64,000 nucleotides of DNA from Thalassotalea sp. Sam97 (lineage in GTDB: Bacteria; Pseudomonadota; Gammaproteobacteria; Enterobacterales; Alteromonadaceae), in assembly GCF_041379765.1 (NCBI RefSeq), contig NZ_CP166919.1, forward strand, positions 1,860,001 to 1,924,000. The letters are read 5' to 3'. Positions 44,593-52,476 of this stretch are shown here, in pieces. The translations under genes were made by a program, and so were the position numbers. Each line of letters opens with the position of its first letter. Position 1 is the stretch's first letter. The notes beneath the pieces are model-generated. The model saw only the letters and a list, made by a program, of their open reading frames with translations. It searched no databases and was not told the DNA's origin.

Positions 44593-45375
44593 TTAACTAC
44601 TTTGATCAGCCTTAAACATGATTTGCGCGTAAACATAAGGAATGCCATTATCCATTCTTTGTATGTTTAGTGGTCTATTGCCGTCTGTGGGAAACAAGAT
44701 ATTAGGAAAAGAATAAAAGCCTTTATATATTTGAAACCAAGTATTGGCCTCTCGCTCTATCCCTATCACATCACAGATGAGTTGTTTGCATGAAATATTT
44801 AAAATTTCAAAGCCAGCGGCCAATTCATGTTGAGTAATATACGCCCTAATATCCTGCTCCATTAAATACGACCAATTCGCGTCGTCAATATCGTCTTGCC
44901 GTAAACTAGGCTCATTCAACATATGATTATTATTGCCAATAGCAGACTTCATCGTTGAAGCTATTGATTCCGGGATGTTGTCATCGATAATTTGATCGAG
45001 TTTTTCTTTATGTTCAACAGACCATTGTTTCAGTTCTTGCTGAGCATAGCTATTTTCAATGGCGTAGCTCTCGCTAATATCATTTGACGGTGTGCTCGTA
45101 TCTTCTGGCATGTTAGCAGGATTTGAAAGTGCCTTACTCTCTTGAGCAATCCTAGGCTCTAAAGTCTCTACATCACTCACTTGACTAGGTTCATGAACGA
45201 CACTAGGCTCTGGTGTCTCCAAATCAGCCTCTTGGCTAGCTTGAACAATGTTCGATTGTTCTGAGTGATTAACTTGACTTATGTCCTGCGTTGTCTCATT
45301 TAGTATGGGGTATAACTGGTACCCTAAAACAGCGGACACCAATACAATAACCGCTCCGTTTAAATAACTTTTCAT
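44593..45375 (-). CDS. Membrane-anchored protein of unknown function with acidic repeat linker
   Basis: 260 residues. An N-terminal helix (about residues 6-25) anchors it, probably facing the periplasm. A Pro/Glu/Ser-rich acidic linker (about 30-125) contains two related units, LETPEPSVVHEPSQ and VETLEPRIAQESK. The C-terminal domain (about 130-260) has two close cysteines in ISCKQLICDVIG that could form a disulfide, and aromatic-rich segments. I do not recognise the domain. The repeat in the linker may come from recent duplication. Its stop overlaps a short TAAC/GTTA hairpin. Function not assigned. Confidence 0.6.
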   Translation of the reverse strand: MKSYLNGAVIVLVSAVLGYQLYPILNETTQDISQVNHSEQSNIVQASQEADLETPEPSVVHEPSQVSDVETLEPRIAQESKALSNPANMPEDTSTPSNDISESYAIENSYAQQELKQWSVEHKEKLDQIIDDNIPESIASTMKSAIGNNNHMLNEPSLRQDDIDDANWSYLMEQDIRAYITQHELAAGFEILNISCKQLICDVIGIEREANTWFQIYKGFYSFPNILFPTDGNRPLNIQRMDNGIPYVYAQIMFKADQSS

Positions 45376-45427
45376 TTGTCTTCCTTTATCATTATGTATT
45401 ACTTAAATTAGGTGTCTGACGCCCATA

Positions 45428-45694
45428 CTAGGGATCTTTAGTTGTTTGTTCGCTTAAGTCGCCTCGATAGTTTTCAATGTTTTTGTGTCCACAATTTGTA
45501 CAGATCACATGTAATTCTCTTAATTCCATGAAACCAGCTGTAGCGCCTGCGCCCCAACCAGCAACAAAAGCAAAAAGAAACTCTTTCACTTTCTCTTTTC
45601 TACTTTTTGCTTCGTTAAGCTGAGGATTAACAATAACTCTTGCATGCTCAGTATTTTGATTGCATGCCATACAAAAGCGTACTTCATTTTCCAT
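45428..45694 (-). CDS. Small zinc-ribbon protein with a glycine-rich hydrophobic segment
   Basis: 88 residues. FCMACNQNTEH (about 7-17) and VICTNCGHKN (about 63-72) give a CxxC...CxxC pattern, the zinc-ribbon arrangement. Between them lies a glycine/alanine-rich hydrophobic segment FLFAFVAGWGAGATAGFM that could enter a membrane. The domain resembles zinc ribbons of small hypothetical proteins, but no function is known. It follows the 73-residue coiled-coil protein gene, after 60 bases that include the most attC-like element of this cluster. Confidence 0.55.
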   Translation of the reverse strand: MENEVRFCMACNQNTEHARVIVNPQLNEAKSRKEKVKEFLFAFVAGWGAGATAGFMELRELHVICTNCGHKNIENYRGDLSEQTTKDP

Positions 45695-45719
45695 ATCGAT
45701 AAAACATTTCCTATGGCTA

Positions 45720-45760
45720 AGCTAACGCCGTTTTAAGCGACGAGTAATAGCTTGTTAGGT
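45720..45760. repeat. attC-like element between two small genes
   Basis: Minus strand: ACCTAACAAGC at one end and GGCGTTAGC at the other, 37 bases apart, fitting R''/R' boxes (RYYYAAC and near GTTRRRY) with CTAAC/GTTAG pairing. The interior pairs poorly, so only the ends support the idea. Confidence 0.3.
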
Positions 45761-45976
45761 TTGGTGTTCATTAATTTCGTTGAACTTACGTTTTAGATAT
45801 TTGATGTTCGCATTTAGCTCTTTGACTTCTAACCTAGACTCGCGAAACAAATCCCGCACTTCCTTGAGCCGCTTTGAAATTAGAAATATGAATACTGGCA
45901 CCAATATCCAGAGAATGACTAAGGCTAAATAAAAGAGCATGCCCATTATGCCCACGCCACCAAAAATACTTTCCAT
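45755..45976 (-). CDS. Small membrane protein with coiled coil
   Basis: 73 residues. One helix (about residues 10-33) is followed by a charged coiled coil, SKRLKEVRDLFRESRLEVKELNANIKYLKRKFNEINE (about residues 34-71, heptad-like spacing of Leu/Ile/Val). It would be anchored with a cytoplasmic or periplasmic coiled tail. AAGGAGAAG upstream of the ATG is a good ribosome binding site. The stop codon TAA falls in the attC-like element. Not recognised; small single-helix proteins of this type are common in accessory regions. Confidence 0.55.
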   Translation of the reverse strand: MESIFGGVGIMGMLFYLALVILWILVPVFIFLISKRLKEVRDLFRESRLEVKELNANIKYLKRKFNEINEHQT

Positions 45977-46164
45977 AGAAAACTTCTCCTTTTTGAAAAC
46001 CTAACAGTATATTATGTAGACGTCTAAGTTACGGATACCTATAAACATTTAATTAACATACCAAGAACCACAGCTAATTCAAACAGTTAAAAACAAAATA
46101 TAGCCGCTGACTTTCCTATATCAGGAGATTACTTACGATTCTCCGTAATATTGAGGGCATCTAT

Positions 46165-46443
46165 CTAACGCCTATACCTCGCTCGAAGTAGGAGATTGAG
46201 CTTCACTAGTTTTTTATAAATTCGCACCTGAATTGTCAGCACTAAAAATACTAGAGGCAACAAAAACAAAATTTCTGAACCATGGCTTAAGGTACCGCTT
46301 TCAATCAGCGATTCAATTGGATAATAGCTCAGTATTAATATATAAAGAGCAATACACGAGAAAGGGAAACAAACGATGAATGCAATCCATAAATTGGCTT
46401 GTTGCTTGTTATTTTTGAAGTGCTTTTTTCCTATATCTTTCAT
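46165..46443 (-). CDS. Small two-helix membrane protein of unknown function
   Basis: 92 residues. A basic N-terminus (MKDIGKKHFKNNKQQ) precedes two hydrophobic segments (about 18-40 and 56-76) and a basic C-terminus, so both ends are probably cytoplasmic. No family recognised. The TAG stop is part of the sequence GGCGTTAGAT. No strong ribosome binding site; AAGGAG lies about 30 bases upstream, too far to be sure. Its coding potential rests on the membrane pattern and on the lack of any overlapping better frame. Confidence 0.45.
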   Translation of the reverse strand: MKDIGKKHFKNNKQQANLWIAFIVCFPFSCIALYILILSYYPIESLIESGTLSHGSEILFLLPLVFLVLTIQVRIYKKLVKLNLLLRARYRR

Positions 46444-46580
46444 TATGTAAAGTTAGCTGTTTGACCGTATCTCCTTCGCTCGCAACAGATGCCATAAATC
46501 TACATACTAATCAACAACTTACGCCATAACCGTGACCGACGACATGTGCTAGCAACGGTCTGTGAAAGACTATTCAAAAA

Positions 46581-47351
46581 TTATGTGTTGTTAATGAAAT
46601 TTATCACTTCATTCATATATTTCTCAGTATTACTGCCAGAAATAAATGCGCCTTCATGCTCTTTCAGGTGATATTTTAACCCACGTCCTACTTCATCTTT
46701 AATATAAGGATTTGCACCAAGCTTTAGCAACTCTATCACATAGTCATACCTTGCTAAGGTTGCTGCAACAAGCAAAAGTGTTTGGCCATTTTCATTAGTC
46801 GCTTCAATATCCGCTCCATTGCTTATCAAGAAATAGAATGTTTCACTCGCGCCTTTATTTTTGCCGACTTGAACCGTTTCAAAGAATGCCGGTTCAGAAA
46901 ACAGACTTGCCTTAATATTCGGGTTGCTACCATACGCCAAGGCGAGTTTAAGCTTGGTGATGTCATTTCTTCTCGTTAGCCAGTGGAATACAGTGCTACC
47001 GTCTCCGTATATAATGTTTGGATTAGCTCCTAGCTCTAATAATGTTTTAAATCCCTTTGTATTTCTCATTGCCCAAAACAGTGGAGTAGCATTACGGCTC
47101 CCTTTGCCATTAACATCGACACCACTCTTAACTAAGGTACGAACTTTGTTTATGTCACCTTTCCCCGCCGCCCGCGCCAACATCCTTATACTGTCATCGG
47201 GGAACATGGTTTCTAAATCCATATATATTAGAACTGTTTGAGATACTCTTTTTTGGAATTCTGCCTCACTTTCGTCTAGCGTTACCCAAGGTCCCCCTTT
47301 AGAACAACCAGCGAGAAGAATAAAAACAATAAGCGAGAGTATTCTAGGCAT
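46581..47351 (-). CDS. Ankyrin-repeat lipoprotein
   Basis: 256 residues. The signal peptide ends in the lipobox LLAGCSKGG (Cys about residue 16). Four to five ankyrin repeats follow from about residue 55: AAGKGDINKVRTLVKSGVDVNG, ATPLFWAMRNTKGFKTLLELGANPN (core), the HWLTRRNDITKLKLALAYGSNPN unit, a GASETFYFLISNGADIEA unit and TLLLVAATLARYDYVIELLKLGANP. Only short cores are quoted. Bacterial ankyrin lipoproteins often mediate protein binding in the envelope. It is the largest gene in this cluster of unknown genes; no partner is apparent. Confidence 0.75.
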   Translation of the reverse strand: MPRILSLIVFILLAGCSKGGPWVTLDESEAEFQKRVSQTVLIYMDLETMFPDDSIRMLARAAGKGDINKVRTLVKSGVDVNGKGSRNATPLFWAMRNTKGFKTLLELGANPNIIYGDGSTVFHWLTRRNDITKLKLALAYGSNPNIKASLFSEPAFFETVQVGKNKGASETFYFLISNGADIEATNENGQTLLLVAATLARYDYVIELLKLGANPYIKDEVGRGLKYHLKEHEGAFISGSNTEKYMNEVINFINNT

Positions 47352-47489
47352 CTTTGGGTCCGTTTAATAAATAATTTAAAGGTGTAACTCGCTCGTCATA
47401 GCCAAACAAGACTAAAATCAATTCAATAACTTACGCTATAAATGCGAGTAACGCAAAAGACGCCGAGGTTATCTACACAAAGTAGTGCA

Positions 47490-47942
47490 TCACCCGTAAA
47501 ACACTTCTTTAACTATGCTTGGTGTACACCCCTCGCTAAAACTGACCACGATAAAATGCCTACGTACCATCCCTGCATTGATGTTATACCAAGCCACAAG
47601 TTGTTCACCTTCTTGAGACACGTCCAGTGGGGCAACGAATGATGGCTCTTCCACACTATCTGATACTAACCAAACTGAGTATAAACTCTGACCTTCAACA
47701 GTATTTGGGAGATTTATAGTCACTATGTATTCGGAATCATTTAATGCAGTTTCGACAGTTACTTTATGTTGATGCCTGTCATTGTACTCATGCGCCATTG
47801 CTTCAGTTATTGAACAAGAATCGGCAAAAGAGAAGAACGATAATGTCGCTAGAAAAACAACTATCAATTTCACAATCCGACTCCGATTAAGACAATAAAG
47901 CATGTTGTTTAAGGGAAAATTTCTAGAAAGTGAAGAACTCAT
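47490..47942 (-). CDS. Secreted protein of unknown function
   Basis: 150 residues. A hydrophobic segment IVKLIVVFLATLSFFSFADS at about residues 23-42 is a signal peptide, and SADSCS gives a likely cleavage point. An internal ATG at 47903 (MLYCLNRSRIVK) would give a more usual signal-peptide length, so the start is uncertain. The mature part is about 105 residues, mostly beta, with two cysteines (early SCSI and late GCTPS) that could pair. I do not recognise it. It is divergent from the plus-strand gene at 48147. Confidence 0.55.
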   Translation of the reverse strand: MSSSLSRNFPLNNMLYCLNRSRIVKLIVVFLATLSFFSFADSCSITEAMAHEYNDRHQHKVTVETALNDSEYIVTINLPNTVEGQSLYSVWLVSDSVEEPSFVAPLDVSQEGEQLVAWYNINAGMVRRHFIVVSFSEGCTPSIVKEVFYG

Positions 47943-48001
47943 GGTTGATCAAAATCAGCGTTGGGCGACTTTATAAATTGTAAATACACATTACATGATG
48001 T

Positions 48002-48019
48002 TATTGTTAAAAAACAATA
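48002..48019. promoter_or_regulatory. AT-rich palindrome in a divergent intergenic region
   Basis: TATTGTT, AAAA, AACAATA. It lies between two divergent unknown genes and could be an operator or a hairpin; the regulator is unknown. Confidence 0.25.
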
Positions 48020-48146
48020 CCTTATTGACATTTTTAGGCTGTTACACGATATCTAGGGTCGTTACCATACATAAAGGTCACTCGAGAACATTAACCCTTT
48101 AGGTGTTACAGCGAACTCTCAATAAACAAACGATAAGGAAGATACC

Positions 48147-48500
48147 GTGCTATTCACAGTTAAAAATATCAGAAACACATTAATACTATGCGTTGTTATG
48201 GCAGTAACAATGTTTGTCATGCGCGCTTTTTATTCGGAAGTTGAGCTAACGCCAATTAACTTAGCTCCTTATTTAGTGTCGGGCTTGCTAGGGCTCGCTT
48301 TGGTATTTTTGTATTTGTATGCTCTTCCTAGCCAAAGAAAAGATAGATTTCTCACATTTTTCATTCCTGGCATGATGTTGTTAGTCGTATTAATTAAAAG
48401 TGGACTATCTAATTTATGGCTAATTGATGAGCTAATGTGTTTAATAAGTTTTATCTGTGGTGGTCAAGAGATCTCAAAGCCAGCCGAAAAATCGTTATAG
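48147..48500 (+). CDS. Three-helix membrane protein of unknown function
   Basis: 117 residues. Hydrophobic segments at about residues 10-27, 41-61 and 70-98 give three to four helices, with a basic loop PSQRKDRF between the second and third. GTG start with AAGGAAG six bases upstream, a strong ribosome binding site that supports it as a real gene. Not recognised. It is the only plus-strand gene of the unknown cluster and is the last one before the his leader region. Confidence 0.55.
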   Translation: MLFTVKNIRNTLILCVVMAVTMFVMRAFYSEVELTPINLAPYLVSGLLGLALVFLYLYALPSQRKDRFLTFFIPGMMLLVVLIKSGLSNLWLIDELMCLISFICGGQEISKPAEKSL

Positions 48501-48822
48501 CAAGTCAATTACGCTCGGCGTTATATTTTATCGACCACTTGTATGGTTTGTTTCGATTTAAGGGAAGTGAACAATCCCACGCGACAGCTTAATTTCATTA
48601 CGATATAACTACAGGTTATAAATTATGCAGTTTTGTTAGTTGTGAACCATAATCAGGCTGATAAGGTAAGGTTATAAATATATTGCTAAATAGCTTTTAA
48701 GCGTTAGTTATTTGTGTCATTAATAATACATAAGCGCGCTATTTATCAACCCAGAATAATTTCCAAGTTGACCGCACCGTCACATTCGGCAACAACACAC
48801 GCAAATATAAAGGTAAACGACC
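48501..48822. other. Upstream region of the his operon
   Basis: 322 bases between the unknown gene and hisL. It begins with CGGCGTTAT, similar to the boxes seen in the cluster before it. TTGACC at about 48776 is the best -35-like hexamer, but the -10 partner is weak. No hairpin or riboswitch was recognised; the his promoter should lie in the last 150 bases. Confidence 0.45.
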
Positions 48823-48867
48823 ATGAATAACATTTGGCTACATCATCACCATCATACACGCGATTAG
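48823..48867 (+). CDS. hisL: his operon leader peptide
   Basis: 14 codons plus stop: MNNIWLHHHHHTRD. Five consecutive histidine codons (48841-48855) are the hallmark of a his attenuator. When charged tRNA-His is scarce the ribosome stalls there and an alternative structure prevents the terminator from forming. E. coli HisL has seven. AAGGTAAACG lies upstream of the ATG. Too short for usual gene calling, but the context (strong terminator 60 bases on, then hisG) makes it convincing. Confidence 0.92.
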   Translation: MNNIWLHHHHHTRD

Positions 48868-48927
48868 CCCTACTGTTATTCGCTGAGGGGCTATAGTTGG
48901 GCTCTTCAGTACGGTATCAATATACCT

Positions 48928-48964
48928 GCCCCGAAAGAGTCCTATCTTTCGGGGCTTTTTCTTT
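48928..48964 (+). terminator. his operon attenuator
   Basis: GCCCCGAAAGA (48928-48938), loop of six, TCTTTCGGGGC (48945-48955): a perfect 11-bp stem followed by a T-rich run. It lies between hisL and hisG. Upstream, TAGCCCT near the hisL stop and AGGGGCTA about 30 bases later can form the pause or competing hairpin. Confidence 0.93.
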
Positions 48965-49055
48965 TAATAGCCTGAAAAATATAGAAATATCAACAATACT
49001 GAGCTAATGGTGTCGATAATACGTAGTGCACCACAAACAATAAAAAGGGAAGCAA

Positions 49056-49958
49056 ATGACCTTAGATAGCAACCGATTAACCATTGCCATACAAAAATCA
49101 GGACGACTTAGTGATGAATCGCAAACACTGTTTAAGCTGTGTGGTATGAAGCTCAATCTAACCGATAGAAAACTACTTGCGCATGTTGCTAATATGCCGA
49201 TTGACATCATGCTCGTGCGTAGCTCAGATATACCCGGCCTTGTTATGGATGGCGTTTGCGACCTTGGTATCGTGGGCGACAACACCTTGCAAGAACACGC
49301 GCTCGATCGTCAACTTACGAGCGAGCCATGTGACTATGAAAAAATCACCTCGTTAAAATTTGGTGGATGTCGACTGTCAATCGCCTTGCCCGATGAATAC
49401 GATTACCAAGGGATCGGCAGTCTTAACGGTTTACGTCTTGCTACCACCTACCCTCGCCTATTAAATCGCTTTGCTAAAGAGAACGACATCCAGATAAACA
49501 TCGCTACGCTTAACGGTTCAGTCGAGGTTGCACCACGCGTTGGTTTAGCCGACGGCGTGTGTGATCTCGTTTCAACCGGTACCACCCTAGAAGCCAATGG
49601 CTTAAAAGAAGTAGAAGTCATCTTTAAATCCAAGGCCGCCTTAATCAAAGGCCCGAACACCTTAAACGACAACAAACAAGCCACCTTAGATACGCTACTG
49701 CCACGCATTAAAGGCGTCTTGAAAGCGCGTGAAAGTAAGTACATTATGTTGCATGCGCCAACCAATAAGTTAACTGAGGTTGCGGCGCTATTGCCCGGCT
49801 CAGAAACGCCAACCGTATTACCGCTAGCGCACACCACCGAGCGTGTTGCCGTACACATGGTATCTAATGAAAATGTTTTTTGGGAAACCATGGAACAATT
49901 AAAAGCGCTGGGTTGTAACTCGATCCTAGTGATGCCTATTGAAAAGATGATGGGGTAA
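49056..49958 (+). CDS. hisG: ATP phosphoribosyltransferase (long form)
   Basis: 300 residues, the long form, which works without HisZ. First step of histidine synthesis: PRPP plus ATP to phosphoribosyl-ATP. LTIAIQKSGRLSDESQTLF opens the catalytic domain, GVCDLGIVGDNTLQE and GVCDLVSTGTTLEANGLKEVE (core STGTTL) are the PRPP-binding region, and the C-terminal about 75 residues (YIMLHAPTNKL onward) are the histidine-binding regulatory domain that gives feedback inhibition. AAGGGAAG is the ribosome binding site. First structural gene after the attenuator. Confidence 0.96.
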   Translation: MTLDSNRLTIAIQKSGRLSDESQTLFKLCGMKLNLTDRKLLAHVANMPIDIMLVRSSDIPGLVMDGVCDLGIVGDNTLQEHALDRQLTSEPCDYEKITSLKFGGCRLSIALPDEYDYQGIGSLNGLRLATTYPRLLNRFAKENDIQINIATLNGSVEVAPRVGLADGVCDLVSTGTTLEANGLKEVEVIFKSKAALIKGPNTLNDNKQATLDTLLPRIKGVLKARESKYIMLHAPTNKLTEVAALLPGSETPTVLPLAHTTERVAVHMVSNENVFWETMEQLKALGCNSILVMPIEKMMG

Positions 49959-49960
49959 CT

Positions 49961-51277
49961 ATGATCATTTGGTCAGAATTATCAATGCTTGAACAGCAAC
50001 AGTTATTGCAACGTCCTGCCATCGCCGATAGCGAAAGCTTGCAGCAACAAGTTGCCAATATCATTAACAACGTTCGCGACAACAAAGACAAAGCGCTAAA
50101 AGCGCTTACGCTGGCTTTCGATAAAGTCGAGATTAACGAATTACAAGTTTCTGAAGATGAAATTAATGCCGCTGAATTACGTTTAAGCGCTGCGCGAAAA
50201 GCGGCGATAAATACCGCATATCAGCAAATTCAGCGCTTCCATGCTGCGCAACTACCCAAAGATATTGTCGTTGAAACAACACCTGGCGTTGAATGTGTCT
50301 TAAAAACCGAAGCCATTAACAGCGTTGGTTTGTATATTCCAGCAGGATCAGCGCCCCTACCATCAACAGTACTCATGTTAGGCGTACCTGCGCAATTAGC
50401 AGGCTGTCATCGAATTGTTTTGGTTTGCCCACCCGATCAGCAAGGCAATATCGCCGATGAGATCCTCTACGCTGCCAGCCTTTGTCAGGTAAGTGAAGTT
50501 TATCGTGTCGGTGGAGCTCAAGCGATTGCCGCCCTTGCATTGGGTACCGAGTCTATTGCTGCGGTTCATAAAGTATTTGGTCCAGGTAATCGTTTTGTCA
50601 CCGAAGCCAAATCACAGCTAGCGCAGAAAGTCCCTGGTTTTACTATCGACATGCCGGCAGGCCCGTCAGAATTACTGGTCATTGCTGACGATACTGCAAA
50701 CCCTGCGTTTGTTGCCGCTGATTTGCTGTCCCAAGCCGAGCATGGCACTGACTCACAGGTCCTTCTAGCAACAAACAGTCGCCCCTTATGTGAGCAGGTT
50801 GCGGTGCAATTGCAAACCCAGTTAGCTGACCTATCTCGACAAGATATCGCCACCAAAGCGCTTGAGCAAAGTCGCTTAGTCGTTTGTGATTCATTGCAAC
50901 AAGCCTGTGAGTTAGCCAATCGCTACGGCGCCGAACATTTGAGTATTCAAACAGCGCAACCTGAAAATGAATTGGCGTTTATTTCAGGTGCCGGATCAAT
51001 ATTTGTCGGTCACTACACACCAGAGTCAGCCGGTGATTACGCCAGCGGCACCAATCACGTACTCCCCACCTACGGTTATTCAAAAGTGTTGTCGTCATTG
51101 TCACTCGCCGATTTTATGCGTCGTTACACCGTGCAAACATTAACCAAGCAAGGTCTTGAGAGCTTAGCGCCAACCATTGTCGAGCTCACAGATGCCGAAG
51201 GACTTGATGCGCATCAACGCGCAGTAACGATTCGCCTTGAAGACAGCACAAAGTACAACGATGAGGAACGCCCATGA
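49961..51277 (+). CDS. hisD: Histidinol dehydrogenase
   Basis: 438 residues. Oxidises L-histidinol to histidine in two NAD+-dependent steps with a zinc ion. YIPAGSAPLPSTVLMLGVPA, VGGAQAIAALALGTESI, FGPGNRFVTEAK and DMPAGPSELLVIAD are classic blocks; AEHGTDSQ and SAGDYASGTNHVLPTYG hold zinc and catalytic residues. The ATG is two bases after the hisG stop, and its end overlaps hisC as ATGA, so translation of the operon is coupled here. Confidence 0.96.
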   Translation: MIIWSELSMLEQQQLLQRPAIADSESLQQQVANIINNVRDNKDKALKALTLAFDKVEINELQVSEDEINAAELRLSAARKAAINTAYQQIQRFHAAQLPKDIVVETTPGVECVLKTEAINSVGLYIPAGSAPLPSTVLMLGVPAQLAGCHRIVLVCPPDQQGNIADEILYAASLCQVSEVYRVGGAQAIAALALGTESIAAVHKVFGPGNRFVTEAKSQLAQKVPGFTIDMPAGPSELLVIADDTANPAFVAADLLSQAEHGTDSQVLLATNSRPLCEQVAVQLQTQLADLSRQDIATKALEQSRLVVCDSLQQACELANRYGAEHLSIQTAQPENELAFISGAGSIFVGHYTPESAGDYASGTNHVLPTYGYSKVLSSLSLADFMRRYTVQTLTKQGLESLAPTIVELTDAEGLDAHQRAVTIRLEDSTKYNDEERP

Positions 51278-52476
51278 ATAAGTTCGATTATCGTCAAGCG
51301 GTTAGCAAGGCTTCCAATAGCAATATCGGCCAGCGCTTAGTTCGAGATGATCTCAAAGACATGGTGCCATATCAAAGTGCGCGTCGAGAAGTCGCCGGAG
51401 GCATTAATCAACACAAAACTTGGCTTAACGCCAACGAAAGTGGCGGTAGTGACTCGCTCGATATGTCATTAGCCGATATAAATCGCTATCCTGATTTTCA
51501 GCCGCAAGCCCTAATTCAAGCATATGCGCATTATGCTAAGCTCGCCTCTGATCACATATTGGCAACGCGAGGCGCTGACGAAGGCATTGATGTCCTCATT
51601 CGTACTTTTTGTCGAGCAAGCGCTGATAACATTATCATTTGCCCGCCGACTTATGGCATGTATAGCATCGCTGCTCGTAGCCAAAACGCAGGTATTATTA
51701 GCGTGCCATTAAAAGAAACCGATTCAGGTAATATGGCGCTCGACATTGCTGGCCTTACAGAGCACATCAACAACGCAAGGTTGGTATTTATTTGCTCTCC
51801 TAACAACCCAACCGGTGGCACAGTTGACTTGGTCGATATTATCGAAGTACTAAACCTCTATCAAGACACGGCACTGGTTGTCATTGACGAGGCATATATT
51901 GAATATTGCCCAGACACTAGTGTGGTGAGTTTATTACAGCAATACCCAAATCTCGTGGTGTTACGTACCCTATCTAAAGCCTTTGCCTTAGCAGGTTTAC
52001 GCTGCGGTTTTGTGTTGGCACACAACAATGTTATTGAGCAACTTAGTAAAGTCATTGCCCCATACCCTATTGCAACGCCTGTTGCCACTATCGCCAGCCA
52101 AGCATTAATGAACGTTGAGATAATGACACAACGAGTCGAACAAACCATTGACCAGCGCAAAACACTGGAAGCCTTTCTCGACCAGCAACCGTGGCTGATA
52201 AAGCGCTATCAATCAAACACCAATTACGTGTTATTCAAGGCGCAAGATGCCAGTACCTTATACCAGTACTTTCTTGAGCAAGGGGTTGTTATTCGAGATC
52301 AAAGTAAACAGCTTGGTTTATCGCAGTGTTTGCGTGTCAGTGTTGGTACAGCAGATGAAATGCAGCAATTTTATAACGCTTGCCTGCGCTCTGCTGGCGA
52401 GCAAGTTCTCGCCGCTCAATCGCCAAATAATATAATACAAACGCAACAAGATAAGCGTTCAACGGAGGATTCATGA
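51274..52476 (+). CDS. hisC: Histidinol-phosphate aminotransferase
   Basis: 400 residues, class I/II PLP aminotransferase; converts imidazole acetol phosphate to histidinol phosphate. The PLP lysine is in LRTLSKAFALAGLRCGF (about residue 233), with CSPNNPTGG near 175 and VVIDEAYIEY near 200. It is longer than E. coli HisC (356): about 25 extra residues at the N-terminus and a polar C-terminal tail of about 20 residues after the last aminotransferase segment. Overlaps hisD and hisB by four bases each. Confidence 0.94.
   Translation: MNKFDYRQAVSKASNSNIGQRLVRDDLKDMVPYQSARREVAGGINQHKTWLNANESGGSDSLDMSLADINRYPDFQPQALIQAYAHYAKLASDHILATRGADEGIDVLIRTFCRASADNIIICPPTYGMYSIAARSQNAGIISVPLKETDSGNMALDIAGLTEHINNARLVFICSPNNPTGGTVDLVDIIEVLNLYQDTALVVIDEAYIEYCPDTSVVSLLQQYPNLVVLRTLSKAFALAGLRCGFVLAHNNVIEQLSKVIAPYPIATPVATIASQALMNVEIMTQRVEQTIDQRKTLEAFLDQQPWLIKRYQSNTNYVLFKAQDASTLYQYFLEQGVVIRDQSKQLGLSQCLRVSVGTADEMQQFYNACLRSAGEQVLAAQSPNNIIQTQQDKRSTEDS

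Noticed and set aside
44593..48500. A new anti-phage defence system in the unknown gene cluster
   Set aside because: No nuclease, ATPase, reverse transcriptase, toxin-antitoxin pair or nucleotide-signalling domain is visible; the ankyrin protein is a lipoprotein and the others are small membrane or ribbon proteins. The sequence does not support the claim.
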